Assembly: GCA_037974665.1 (NCBI GenBank)
Contig: CM075770.1
Span: 8,010,501-8,074,500, forward strand
Source of the DNA: Ehretia macrophylla
Lineage: Eukaryota > Streptophyta > Magnoliopsida > Boraginales > Ehretiaceae
Length of the DNA: 64,000 nucleotides
Direction of reading: 5' to 3'
The notes beneath the pieces were generated by a model. It saw only the letters and a list, made by a program, of their open reading frames with translations, was not told where the DNA came from and did no database searches. Positions 22,263-33,820 of the stretch are shown here, piece by piece. A program made the position numbers and the translations under genes. Each line of letters starts with the position of its first letter. Positions within the stretch are counted from its first letter, which is position 1.

Positions 22263-22628
22263 ACATTTACTCATCCGATTTAAGTGGTAATATTGTTGTT
22301 TTGATTCTTTTTTTTTTAGATGTATACATATATGTATATATATATCCTATATCTATATGTATGTATATATATGTATTAATGTATATACGTTATGTACTTT
22401 TACATTTATACATTTTTTAATGTATATATATGCATTTATTTATTTATTTATTTTTCGTAATATGTTGTGTTTTATTTTTTGTATTTATGTTCTAGCTTTG
22501 AGCTTCTTTTTTTTTGGTTTTTTTTTTGAATTTTTAAATTGATGAATTTATAAAGAAAATTCGTATATAATTATTTTTTGTCAATTTTCAGAATTTAAAA
22601 AAAAATTATTTGTTTTATTTTGGGTTTT

Positions 22629-24864
22629 TCATATGCGACGTGACACAAAAAAATTCATAAGGGGTAAAAGAGAGACTTGTAGGTCTCCGCCCATATTAGA
22701 TGGTGATCAAATATGGGAAAGTGTGATAAATTTACCAAAGATCCAAGAAATGATGAATGACAGGAAAAAAATGAAGTTGAATGGGTTTGGGGAGTGACAC
22801 AACTGGACAAAGAGAAGTATTTTATGGGACTTACCATATTGGAAGACGCATCTTGTACACCACAATTTGGATGTCATGCATATAGAAAAAAAATGTCTTC
22901 GATAATGTTTTCAACACTGTTATGGCTGTCAAAGGAAAGACGAAAGACAATGTAAGAGTGAGAAAAGACATGGATGTGTATTGTGACCGTCCCGAATTAT
23001 GTGAAAAGTACACGAATGTGATTGGTGTGTATACTCTCTTCGTGGCAAAGAGAAAACTACTTCTTGAATGGGTTGAAGAATTAAAATTTCCTGATGGCTA
23101 TGCATCAAATTTTTTAGATTTGTTGACATGCAACAATTAAAGATGTCACACATGAAGAGCCACGATTGTAATGTCTTCATGGAGAGATTGCTTGTGATTG
23201 CATTACGCGAGCTGATGCCTAAACAAGTTTGGGAGGCTTTCGCACAACTAAGTTTGTTCTTTACCAACATATGTTGCACAAGTTTGCAAATTATAGATTT
23301 AGAAATGATGCAATAAGACATTGTTGTGACTCTTTGTAACTTGGAGGAGCTGCTACCTCCTGCATTCTTTGATTCAATGGAGCACTTGCCTGTTCATTTG
23401 GTCCACGAAGCGATTTGTTGTGGCCCTGTACAATATCGGTGGATGTATCCCTTTGAGAAGTTTTTGCAGTGATTAAAGAGGAAAGTAAATAATAAGGCAC
23501 ATGTGGAAGGATCCATTTGTGAAGCCTACCACATACTGGAAACGTTAACTTTTTGTTCTTATTATTTTGAAGAGCACGTGTCCACTAAGAGTAGAAGGCT
23601 TGGTCGGAATGACCAATATGACGATGTGGAACACCTCGATGGATGTTTGGCTCTATTTACTCATCCGGGCCGCTCAATCGGGAAATGAAAAGAGATGACA
23701 ATAGCAGAAGAAGACTTGTATTTGGCACACCGCTATGTATTGATAAATTGCGCAGAGGTACTACCTTATGTCAGGTAAGGCTATGACAATTTAAGAATAT
23801 GTTAACGTGTTGGGCTTTAAATATAAAAATTAAATTGACTAATATTTGACTATTTGCCAGCATGTTTGAGGATTACCTTCGCAACCAATATGGTCCTTTG
23901 AATCCGGAAGAACTCCAACTGCATGTTGACAAGTTTTTCCTAAAATGGTTATATGACTATGTATGCACATGTCTCGTAACTGAAATTCATTTTATCCCTT
24001 ACGGTATGCATACCTTAAAACAAGAGTGATATATATTTATAGGTTAAACACAAAAACGATGTAGATCATTGTGTACAATGTCTTTCAATGTGGCCTTATA
24101 GATTGGTTAGGACCTCGTCGAGATACATGGTGAATGGATACAGATTTGCAACACACGAATATGCTACATCGATGAAAACAAATAATAGTGGAGTATACGT
24201 GAAAGGGATAAGCGATGACAGGACGGGAGATATTGGCTACTATGGTGTGTTGCACAACATTATTCTACTTGAATATAATAATCCAACTTTACAACATACA
24301 AGGGTTGTTCTCTTTAAGTGCGAGTGGTACGATACCACGAATGATAGAGGTGTGAAATACTATCATAAGTCTGGTTTGGTTGAAGTGAATGTGAAGAGAA
24401 TGTATCCCAAATATGAACCATTTGTGTTGGCCGCCCAAGCTCAGCAAGTGTATTATTGTAGATATCCAGAGGCCAAGGGGAATCGAAAAAATTGGCAGGC
24501 AGTAGTTAAAGTACACCCTAGAAATATCTATGCCATGTCTAAAAAGGAAAGAGAAATGGAACAAAGAACAAGTTTCCAGTCCGATGAGATAAATATGCCC
24601 GTAGGAGAACCGAATTAAAGTAATTTGCCAACAATCCATCATGATTCGGTTAAGAACAACGAAATATTGGAAGATGATTCTAATGACATCCATGGTCAGC
24701 CTATCATTGAACAAAATGAGGAGGAAGAACATGAAGAAGACGAAAAAGAATATGAAGATGAGACTGAAGATGGAGAGGAATATGAAGATGCTACTGAAGA
24801 TGACGACGATGATGATAATGGTGATGATGATGATAAAAATAGTGATGAAGATGCTGAATATTAG
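22629..24864 (+). pseudogene. CACTA transposase, tnp2 type (Transposase_21 / DUF4218 / DUF4216), decayed
   Basis: The order of recognisable parts is as follows. The middle of tnp2 includes LPYWKTHLVHHNLDVMHIEK (about 22833-22892) and KTKDNVRVRKD..YCDRPEL. It is followed by KFPDGYASN and MKSHDCNVF. Next comes a DUF4218-like block (FFDSMEHLPVHLVHEA, GPVQYRWMYPFEKFL). Last is a DUF4216-like block (24088-24560: GYRFATHEYAT, GYYGVLHNIILLEY, CEWYD), ending in an acidic tail of Glu and Asp (24712-24861). In-frame stops occur at about 23313, 23471, 23686 and 24616, and frames shift before 22920. The N-terminal half, with the first part of the catalytic region, is absent. Two of the stops are TGA and could come from CGA by CpG deamination. 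Confidence 0.88.
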
Positions 24865-25022
24865 TCTTTGGTAAAGGCAAATAGTTGTTTGAAGAACTTA
24901 TGTTATTTTGTGTTATCGCAACTGATGTAACATTAGATTTTTAATAGACATAAATATGCTTGTAAGCTATGAACTTAACTAATATATTAAGTGAACTATA
25001 AAAAAATTGTGTTTAATTTCAA

Positions 25023-28018
25023 ATGGGAGGTGGTAACGATCCCAAAGGCAAAAAAATCAAATTAACGGATTTATTAGGTAGGCGCAGAGAACGTGGGCAA
25101 GCGACAAACACATCGATAGGTTAGTAATGTATACAATATTATTATTTTACTCAATTAAAATTAATACTTCTGATTTCCATGTTTTGTATCATAGTTGACA
25201 AGTTTGTATGGTCTGCAGGTACAGGGCAGCCATCATTTGGTCGAGGACAAACACATGGTCAAACTCCGAGTGTTCGTCATTCCATAGGTGTACATGGTAT
25301 ATCAGTGCATAACTCCAGTTTAGCCTTTATTGGTACGAAGCAGCGGGTGGCAGATACTCCACTTCCACAGCAAGTAATGCCTCGTGAACTTTCACGTTCA
25401 TCCGGAGCTCCCGTTGACCATGTAGCTGGTCATACTACTCCAAACCTTCCACATCACCCTCACGCAAGAGATTCCCAAACCACTACCCCATCCGGATTGC
25501 GACAAGGTTTTGATGATCTACATGTTGAGAGGGATGGCACTCCTGCACATGGTGACACACAATGTCACCCGATGGCTAAGTCATCGAGAACTGTAAAAGA
25601 TCAAGCTTATGGCATTCCAGACTGGATAACATATAGATTCTCATCTATAGAAGAATTTGCAACATGGGCCACTGATTCATGCAAGCATCTGAAAGTTAAA
25701 GGTGCTGGGCAAGTAAAATTATTCATTAACATGCGTTGATATAGTAAAAATTAATTTTTATACCATATAACACAACAGTTTCTTTTATAATTTGTAGATG
25801 GGATCCATATAATGCGACTAGAGATATTAGGAAATCACTACATGCAGGATATTTAGAGCCTTGGACAACTTGGGGAGAGATTCCGCCCGATGTGAATGAT
25901 AAATTTTTTGATTACTTTAAAGTTTGAAATATGCATTCAATTTATATATTAGACAAACATATTATGTACTTGAGATATATATCATATGTACTTTCTATAT
26001 TTTTATTATATGATTCACAGAGGACGTACAAGTGGTATCCCTGCGATGAAGCAACTGTTGGCGAGAGGTTTAGCTTTTTGGGCAAAAACGCGTAACTGAT
26101 AATTTAAGCAAAGCCCGTAGGCAAGATAAGAAGCCATCGTAGCTCTCGCAGGATGTATGGGATATAATGAAAGTGGTGTGTAGTTTCCCAGCATGGCAGG
26201 ACAAATCTAAATGGAACTCTGATAATAGAAGGAAAAATCTGTCTACGCACCATTTGGGATGTATCCCCGAACACGAATGGGCAAAGAGGATGGTAAGAAT
26301 AAAGTTGATTGTACTACAATAAGTGATAAATAATGAACAATATTATCTTGTACATTACATGTCGAGCTATTTGTTTTGGTGAATTTTTAATGTAGGCCGA
26401 AGAACACGGGAATGAAGTGACTTTTGTTGATGTTTTCAACAAAGCTCATCGGAAGGGTGCTGATGGACCATACACAGACGCACGACTGAATAAACAGTGG
26501 TAAGCTAGTTTCTTTAAACTTTAGAACGTTGATGATTGATATACACAGAGTTTATACAAATGTTTTATCCACACTGACGATAAAGAACTCGAATTCGCTC
26601 GCAAATTTGTTAAATTGTTGATTACACCCCTAATTATATGAAATGTAATGATGCCAAGTACATGATTGAACTTAGGTTAGTGTGTTGAATGGAAAAAACT
26701 TCTATAATCTCGCATGATTGTTTGAAACTAAGTTAAAGTTGGTTGAACGATTTAATATCTAAGAAAGTTTAGTAAAGAATATTAGAGTGGTATGATAATT
26801 AGAATTATAGAGATAGTATTTCAATAGCAAATGGAAATGCATGCATGAATATCTAATTTTGTTTAGTAGAAACAATTTGATGGCCTTAGGAACTTATTTA
26901 ATATTCATTGTATTTGACTGTCAACGCTTGTATATTGCGTTGTGGCTATATCTTCATATAATACAGGTAACTGGTTATTTCATGGTACAGAGGAGACTCT
27001 GTCTGTTTGTTGGGTCCGAAAATTTTAAGGGAATTTGTTAATTCTTGATTACAAGCAAAGATTATATGAAATGTAATGATGCCAAAGGTGTTATTGAACT
27101 TTAAGTTCAAGTGTTGAATGGATAAAACTTGAGTAATCTTACATTCTTGTTTGATACTAAGTTAAAGTTAAGTCTGATATGTTAGAGTGATATGATAATT
27201 GGAATTATAGCGATAGTATTGAAATAGATAATGGAAATGCATACATGAATGTAATATTTTGTTTAATATTTCATTGTGTTTGAGTGTGAATGCTTGTATA
27301 TTGCATTGTGGCTATTTCTTCTAAGTAGAGGTAATTGGTTAGTCCACGGTATAGAGGAGATCCTGTTGGTTCTTTAGGTCCGAACTTACCCTTTTAGCGT
27401 GGGGTCTTGTCGAACCGTGACATTTTATGAAAGTATATGTATGTTTTCCTTAGTGCGTGTTTTGCTTGTTTCTCTGATGGTTTGTCAAATTATATTTTTG
27501 GTATGAATCCTAAATTGTCAATATTATTCATGTCTCTACGTGTTGATATATGTGCGTTACAGGCTCGATACAAGGAACTGATTCAACAGGCATCACAACC
27601 ATCAAAGGCATCCAAGTCTGATTCAACTCCAACTCCTGTTGATCGTAACACATTATTCTTGGAGGCAGTTGGTAGACCATGCAAGGGTCGTTTATACGGG
27701 GTGGGATCACAAGTCTTTGTGACGTCTACATCAAATAGTTACCCTACTGCCGGAAGCCACATCACGCAAAAAGATCTCCAGGAAGCAGTTGCTCGAGCCA
27801 CAGCATCTTTGGAAAGCAAGCTGGAACAAAACAACAAGGCGTACTGCAAGCTACAAGACAAGCTGGATAAGAATAACAAGGCGTACTTCAATCTGCAAGA
27901 GAAGCTGGATAAGCAGAACGAGGCGTACTACAAACTCCAACAAGAAAATTTATCGCAGCTACGTGATCTCCAAGCACAACTAGCACTACTTGCTTCACGG
28001 TTACCTGTTCCTGCATAA
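25023..28018 (+). pseudogene. En/Spm second gene (plant transposase Ptta/En-Spm type), decayed
   Basis: Exon-like pieces follow tnp2 on the same strand: MGGGNDPKGKK.. (25023), a Gly/Ser/His-rich stretch (about 25219-25736), WDPYNATRDIRKSL.. (25800), RTYKWYPCDEATVGERF.. (26022), DVWDIMKVV..HEWAKRM (26150-26292), EEHGNEVTFVDVFNKAHR..TDARLNKQW (26400-26502) and a last exon 27562-28018. This series matches the Ptta/En-Spm family (the TNPA-like partner). There is a one-base frameshift near 26088 and a TAG near 26138. The last exon encodes three 14-residue repeats of the form LDKNNKAYFNLQEK, predicted to form a coiled coil. Confidence 0.8.
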
Positions 28019-28289
28019 CAACAGTGTTCGTCGTCTTCGTCTTCATCTTCGAATGATGGTGAAATGGAATAGAATTTATAACTTTTTTATTGTTATGACA
28101 TTATAAAACTCCATTACAATTAAATTGTAATAACTTTTAGGTTTACTTTGAACAATCTTTTTAGATATTTATTAGCTAATTCTACAAATATGTGCATTAG
28201 ACATTATTTTGTAGTATAAAATATTTCATTGACAGGTCAAACAACTTTTTATTATAATGGATATTTCTACAAATATAAATTTACATTTG

Positions 28290-28580
28290 TGCGAGGGGTC
28301 GGCGAGGGACAAGTATTCGAGAGTCCGTCGAGGGACGAAAACTGCGAGGGCACGGAGATGGACGAAAAATGCGAGGGCACGGAGAGGGACGAAAACGGCG
28401 AGGGCTTGTTGCCCTCACATAGTCGTCGCCGAAATGGTCACTCGCCGAGTTATCGCTGAATGGCGTGGACTCAGCAAGGGACCGCAATTCACCGATGAAG
28501 GTTTCAGCGAAGGAAGATTCCCCTCGCCGAGACCCTTTCAACGTCGGCCCGACGAGGGGAATCGTCCCTCACCGAAATTG
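28290..28580. repeat. right subterminal repeats of the CACTA element
   Basis: Repeated GCGAGGG, GGGACGAAAA and TCGCCGA words, GC-rich. They mirror the left end and lie just inside the right CACTA terminus. Confidence 0.8.
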
Positions 28581-28598
28581 ATTTTTCTTGTAGTGATA

Positions 28599-28839
28599 GA
28601 AATATATACATATATATATACAATACACATAAATTGATCTCTTGCCGAATTAGAAAAAAAAATTGTCGTATTCTCGTTGTCCAACTAATACTACTCGTTT
28701 TGAAAGTGGAATGTATAAATTTCTTGCTGAATTACAACAAAAAAAAAGTACGGGCAAAAAGAAGAATATTCGACAATGTAGGAGAACTAATCATATTTCA
28801 AAGTCCAGGCAGAATAATATTATTTACATGAAATAATAA
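28599..28839. other. CACTA flank and SDR 3' flank
   Basis: 28599-28670 is AT-rich and unassigned. From 28671 the sequence matches the SDR 3' flank also seen at 18171-18375. Confidence 0.6.
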
Positions 28840-30464
28840 TCACAGAGAAGAGAATATTGGGATTGCTGGAAGGGAAGAACCAACATCAACAATGAAAACG
28901 TTTCCTGATACATAATTTGAGGAGTCATGGATTAAGTATCGAACTAGCAATGTCAATACCGGATTTGATGTACCAATAGATTGCAATGGAATAGTTCGCA
29001 GTGCCACATTCTTTACCCAATCTTGCTTAAGAAGACTCTATGTGATCTCCGATCGAAAAATTCCAGGGACTATTGTATTCACCTTGATTTTGAACTTTCC
29101 CAATTCGAGCGCCATAGCCTGTCACGTGAAATACATGCGATAAATCTTTTAAGAAACATGAGTTTTCGTTGTAAAATCGAAAAGAACTAAGACTAGTACG
29201 TAGTTTAGAATCTTATACAATCGTCTTAGAGTTTACTACTTTTCCATGTATGACAATTTGTTGCAATATGTTAACCGTTTTGCAACACTCCAATTGAAAA
29301 ATGAAAACATCGTTGCAATGGAGTTCATCTCAACGTATTCTCTAACGCTATATAAACTAAAATATTTTATAATGATTTTATTTAATTGCAATGTTTATAT
29401 TTTTTTTATCATTTTTTATTAATAATTATTCATAAGATTACTTTTTCCTTATGATTTTAAACTTAGAATTTAATTATAATTACTTATTATTTACACAGAA
29501 CCGTTGCAGTAATTGCAAAGATTTTTAGCCCTTATGAAACCGTTTCAAGTGATCAGATATCATAACAATGGCCTGGTTTTATTGGTGCACGCAAGGATGA
29601 TATTGTGCAGACTACCTTCGTCATGGAGTTTACGGCCGCTTCGGAAGAACTATAAGCAACACCTCCAGGCAAATGAACTCGGTCTACGCCACAAATAGAT
29701 GTGATATTGATAATGGAGCCTCCTCGACCTGCATCGCGAATGCGCAGACAAGTATACTTTGCCACCAACCATGATCCTGTTAAGTTTGTATCAACAACTC
29801 TTCTCCATTCATCTTCTGAGAGATCGATTGGTGATTTTACCGCGCCTATAATAAATCGTAAAAATTTATGAAATTCCCGCGATAGGGTTAGAATTAAACA
29901 TTTTAGTTCTTTTATAACACTCCAATTGAAATGAAAAAAAAAAAAGTAGCAAGTGTTAATTTGCAACGGTTTTCTCTACTGCAACTGTTTTTTTAATTGT
30001 TGCATAAACTAAAATTTTTCGCGACAGTAAAAAATGATATGTAAACATCGGCATCACTTGAGCTGCACTAATACATTAATTTTGAAGGGAGTATGATCTT
30101 ACCTCTGATACCAGTATTAATGCAGTAATACAATATTGTTGATCAAAGCATCAATATGGCCAAATGCAGCCCAGGCTTTCTCTACAGCTTTTTCAATTGT
30201 GTGGCCATTAGCTGTAACATCAAGCTTCACAGCCATTGCTCGAATAGAATCAGAACTTTCATCAACTTTGGCAGATTGGTTGATTTGATCATAGAGAGAC
30301 TTAAGCCTGTCGACGCGACGAGCCGCCGCAATAATCTTGCAACTGGCCTTGGCAAGGTCGAGGCAGAACTCTCGACCCAGCCCTGAGGAAGCACCAGTCA
30401 CAAAAACGATTTTGTTATCAAGGTTTTGCCATGGCTCCAGTTGGCCTGCAACTCCACTCACCAT
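28840..30464 (-). pseudogene. SDR copy 2, pseudogene
   Basis: Exon equivalents are 30464-30103, 29845-29616 and 29118-28840. Lengths equal those of copy 1 (230 and 279 bp for exons 2 and 3) except that exon 1 is 19 bp longer. A 19-bp insertion directly after the codons for the NN of NNAG shifts the frame and creates a TAA. The catalytic lysine codon of YSSSK has become Glu (YSSSE), and exon 3 has an in-frame TAG where copy 1 has ITEDLL. All splice borders, including the acceptor lost in copy 1, are intact here. Three independent lesions, one in the active site, argue for a long-dead gene. It belongs to the same classical SDR family as copy 1. Confidence 0.92.
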
Positions 30465-30518
30465 TTCTATGCTTAGCTAAGGGTTGTTAACATGCTGAAT
30501 CATGCGGGCTCAAGCGCT

Positions 30519-30527
30519 CTTTATATA
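30519..30527 (-). promoter_or_regulatory. TATA box of SDR copy 2
   Basis: Minus-strand TATATAAAG about 55 bp before the former ATG at 30464, as in copy 1. Confidence 0.5.
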
Positions 30528-30582
30528 AATCATTTTGCTATTTGAATTTTTCAACATCTTTGAGCAACGATAATTTTTCTAA

Positions 30583-30627
30583 TAATCTTCCATCTGCCAT
30601 GTGAACTTTATTTTATTCTTTCTTTTT
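30583..30627. repeat. truncated third unit start
   Basis: 45 bp identical or nearly so to window positions 1-45, after which homology is lost at a poly-T/GTCAAAAAAA junction. This is the right end of the tandem array. Confidence 0.8.
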
Positions 30628-33059
30628 TGTCAAAAAAATTTATTTTATTCTAGGGTTTTTTTTCTACTCAAACCCAATCTATTACCCAAAATTGTGATTT
30701 AGACTCTTTTATTATTAAAAACTGAGAAAAAAAAACATCACCGGTTAGGCGTCTACTCACACTTCTTTTAGATGTAAAAAATGCTTCAAAACGTTACAAC
30801 CAAATGACCGACTAAGCGAAGAGTGTAACTCACGCACTTGTGAGACCCACCCTACACGCAACCAGATAATTCCGTCCGTAACATTTCTGAGTGTTAGAAA
30901 GGCCATTTACATCATTAACAATTACTTGATAAAAGATGATAACAATTTGCAATTCAGCATCATTGGCTAGCTCTTTTTATTACCCACCCAGACTGTTCTG
31001 CAAATTAAACATCTCCGCGATTAGAAGTAGGGGCGAATCCAAGATATATTTTTAGTGTGGACTATAATATTTCATCAACGCTTTTAGTGAGAACTAATTA
31101 ATATTTTAGACTAAAAATACTTTTAAAATATTATTATATTTAAAACAATTTTAAGGTCAGTGAAAATTGGAATCCGTACTAGCTCCAATATGCATCTGCC
31201 CTTCGACTAGAGGTGATAACAAGCAAAGGTGATTGTCTAGACTCAGTGGAACAACAAAAATTAGAACTGGAGCTATGGCTGCAGGAAGATGAATGTCAAA
31301 TTGACTTATACGGATCGGAGTTCATATTGTTCACAAATGCATATATCAAGACAATAAAATATCAGCAATATCAAATTCTAGTTTCATATCCGTCTTTATA
31401 GTAGAAAAAGAGAAGAATATGAAGATTTAAAAGGAGAACCAGGAAAGAGAATAGTTTTGAATTTATTAACAGTAACGTCCACTACTGCATTTTTGAGTCT
31501 GTTGAAAAACGGTTACAGACTATTTGGAATAAATGAATTTCATAAAATTTATTTGCATTGACTCATCTTGCAACTCATCTATCCACCGCGCTTTGAGGGA
31601 GGGACACCGCCACCCACTCTAGCAAAAACTATACGCATCGAATGAAGGTTACTGGCTCGAGAAGAGAAAGTAGGCATTGAAGCGATCGAGCGAGAGAAAG
31701 AAAGAAAACTATTGCACACGCCCCTCATTCGAGCTTTACTAATATATGGGGGGGCAACCTTGTAATAGTATGGTTAAGTCTGAGAACTCCCCCCTCCTCC
31801 CCACCGTAAGGACTACGAGGGCTGCCTCTCCTCTCTAATTCACCACCGGTATACCCGTAAGGCTAAAGTGAAAATTCAAATTTTTTTGTTTGGTTGCACC
31901 TTTTTAAAAAATTACAAATCCAAGATTTGCAATTCGTGGATTTGCACAAAACTTACTCAGATTCGAGCCCAAAAGGTAGAATTTACAAATCCATGTTTTC
32001 TAATTTTGTTGCTAATCTTTTGAGGACAAAACTACCATCAAGTTAAAGACAAAAAAATAAACTTCTCCCCCACTCTTCTCTCTTTGACGACAAAAAGAGA
32101 AAAAAGTCAACTTTTTCCATGCACTTCTCTTTCAAGTATTCGTTTGATTTTTCTTGCAAATTTATTTGCGATATCTTTTCTATTCCATTTGCCTATTGCT
32201 ATAGCTTACTATTTCATTTGCCTTCTAATTGACTTCTCCAATATCTTTTCAATGATTAGTGGATTTTCTTAATTATTTACTAGTATATATTTGTTGTTCA
32301 TATGAATTTTTTGCCTCATTTACAACTAAAAGACAGGTTCATAGTTCATAGGACAGTAATGCTAGTTTCTAGAACAAAATATTTAAATAATGAAGTATGA
32401 AGAAAGTTCTTAATGTAATGTAGGCTACAGGTACCTTAATAATCTGCACAAAATAATCTCATCATTACATGATTTGAGTGGTCCAAAACTGATGTTAGAT
32501 GACAAGTTGAATGTCTGCAGAAAAACTAATTTGCATTGGATGAACCTAAAGTTATTTTCTCATGTTAAACTTATGATTGAACGTAAAGTTATTATGATTA
32601 TTATGTAATATTTAACTTTTTACAAAATATTTCTTTGTTTTTTGTTTTTTATTTTTTCTTAGATTTTTATGATAGTACCAAGAATTAATAATGTATTGAG
32701 AAAATAACATATATTTATATGATAGCCTAATTTCAATTGAAAAAAAATGGTATTTAAGTAAAATACAACTATTAATTTTAATTTCACATGTTTTCCAAAC
32801 ATAATTTGAATTTACAAATAACATAATTAATTTAATATTATTTTTCAGTTCCAAACAAGAGAATTCATTTGTAAATGAATTTCTCATGTAATTCATTTAT
32901 AAAATAAATGAATTCTACATATGACTTGCTTCCAAACACTGTGTAAAAGTCATTGCAAATGACTAGAACCATTGCATATGGTACATTTAAAAATTCTCTA
33001 CTAACAGTTTTTTTGTAAATAGTAAGACAATTTAAAAAACAACTTCAATCAAGTATTCA
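30628..33059. other. repeat-rich intergenic DNA, no gene supported
   Basis: No open frame here looks like a protein. A degenerate hAT-like MITE may span about 31027-31203 (GTAGGGGCGAATCCA at the left, an interior ACTAAAAATAC phrase shared with the MITE at 12255). Sequence at 32790-32940 (AATGAATTT-rich, with TTCCAAACACTG) is a reverse-complement relative of 16913-17057. Confidence 0.55.
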
Positions 33060-33820
33060 TTTGTTTGTCATAAAATATTTTCCTAATTTTTTATGTTTGG
33101 TAACACTGAAAAATTAGTCAACTGGAAAATATTTTCTGGTCAAAGAAAAATATTTAGTTTAAAAGAGTGGAAAATATTTTTATGTTCTATGGGAGAAGAA
33201 AATATTTTCACTCACTCCAGTCACATTTTCAATTAATGATTTTTAAATAAAAAATAATTAATTTAATAATTAAAAATAATTTATTTAATAATTAAAAATT
33301 AATTTTAATGTAATGACTAATTATTAATTAAATTAATAATTAATAAAATTATTTTTCATAAATTAATATTAATTAATAATATTTATTTTATTAATTAATT
33401 AGTTAATTTAAGTTTTTTTATTCATTATTAGCTATTAATTAATTATTCAACTAATTTAGTTTTAAATTAATAATTTTATAAATTAATTATTATTAATTTA
33501 AGAAATTACTAATTTATTTATTATGAATTAATTAAAAATTATTAATTTTTTATGTCTTAATTAAATTTTTTATTAATTAATTATTTTTAACTTATTTTAA
33601 ATTTTATTAATAAATTAACTAATTAATAGTGATTAATTATTAATATTTTTAAAAAAAAACTTAATAAAATAATAATTTTAATCAATTTTGTACTATTACA
33701 TCCAAACACCAAAAAATATTTTTCAGTGTGACAACCAAATACCATAAAATATTTTATTTTTCAGGAACATATTTTTTTCTAAAAATATTTTATCAACAAG
33801 TTATTTTACGACAAATTAAC
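33060..33820. repeat. AT-rich inverted-repeat element
   Basis: The left arm (ATGTTTGGTAACACTGAAAAAT near 33093) and right arm (its approximate complement near 33721-33760, CAGTGTGACAACCAAATACCAT) are inverted. Between them lie about 500 bp built almost only of TTAATTAATAATT-like words. It is probably an old non-autonomous DNA element. Confidence 0.5.

Larger units (their letters stand above)
19178..28595 (+). mobile_element. CACTA (En/Spm) DNA transposon, 9418 bp, defective
   Basis: Both ends carry CACTACAAGAAAAA (the right end in reverse complement at 28582-28595). The element is flanked by a 3-bp direct repeat ATA (19175-19177 and 28596-28598). CACTA ends plus a 3-bp target duplication are diagnostic. 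Inside are GC-rich subterminal repeats at both ends, a decayed tnp2-type transposase and a decayed En/Spm second gene, both on the plus strand. The first half of tnp2 is missing and stops are present, so the element is non-autonomous, though its ends look usable. Confidence 0.95.

Noticed and set aside
22357-22542. Open frame of aromatic residues
   Set aside because: It is a translation of a TATATG-rich simple sequence.
22929-23321. Minus-strand 130-residue frame
   Set aside because: Antisense of the tnp2 relic, whose plus-strand frame is the one that matches transposase.
24289-24732. Minus-strand 147-residue frame
   Set aside because: Antisense of the DUF4216-like block of tnp2.
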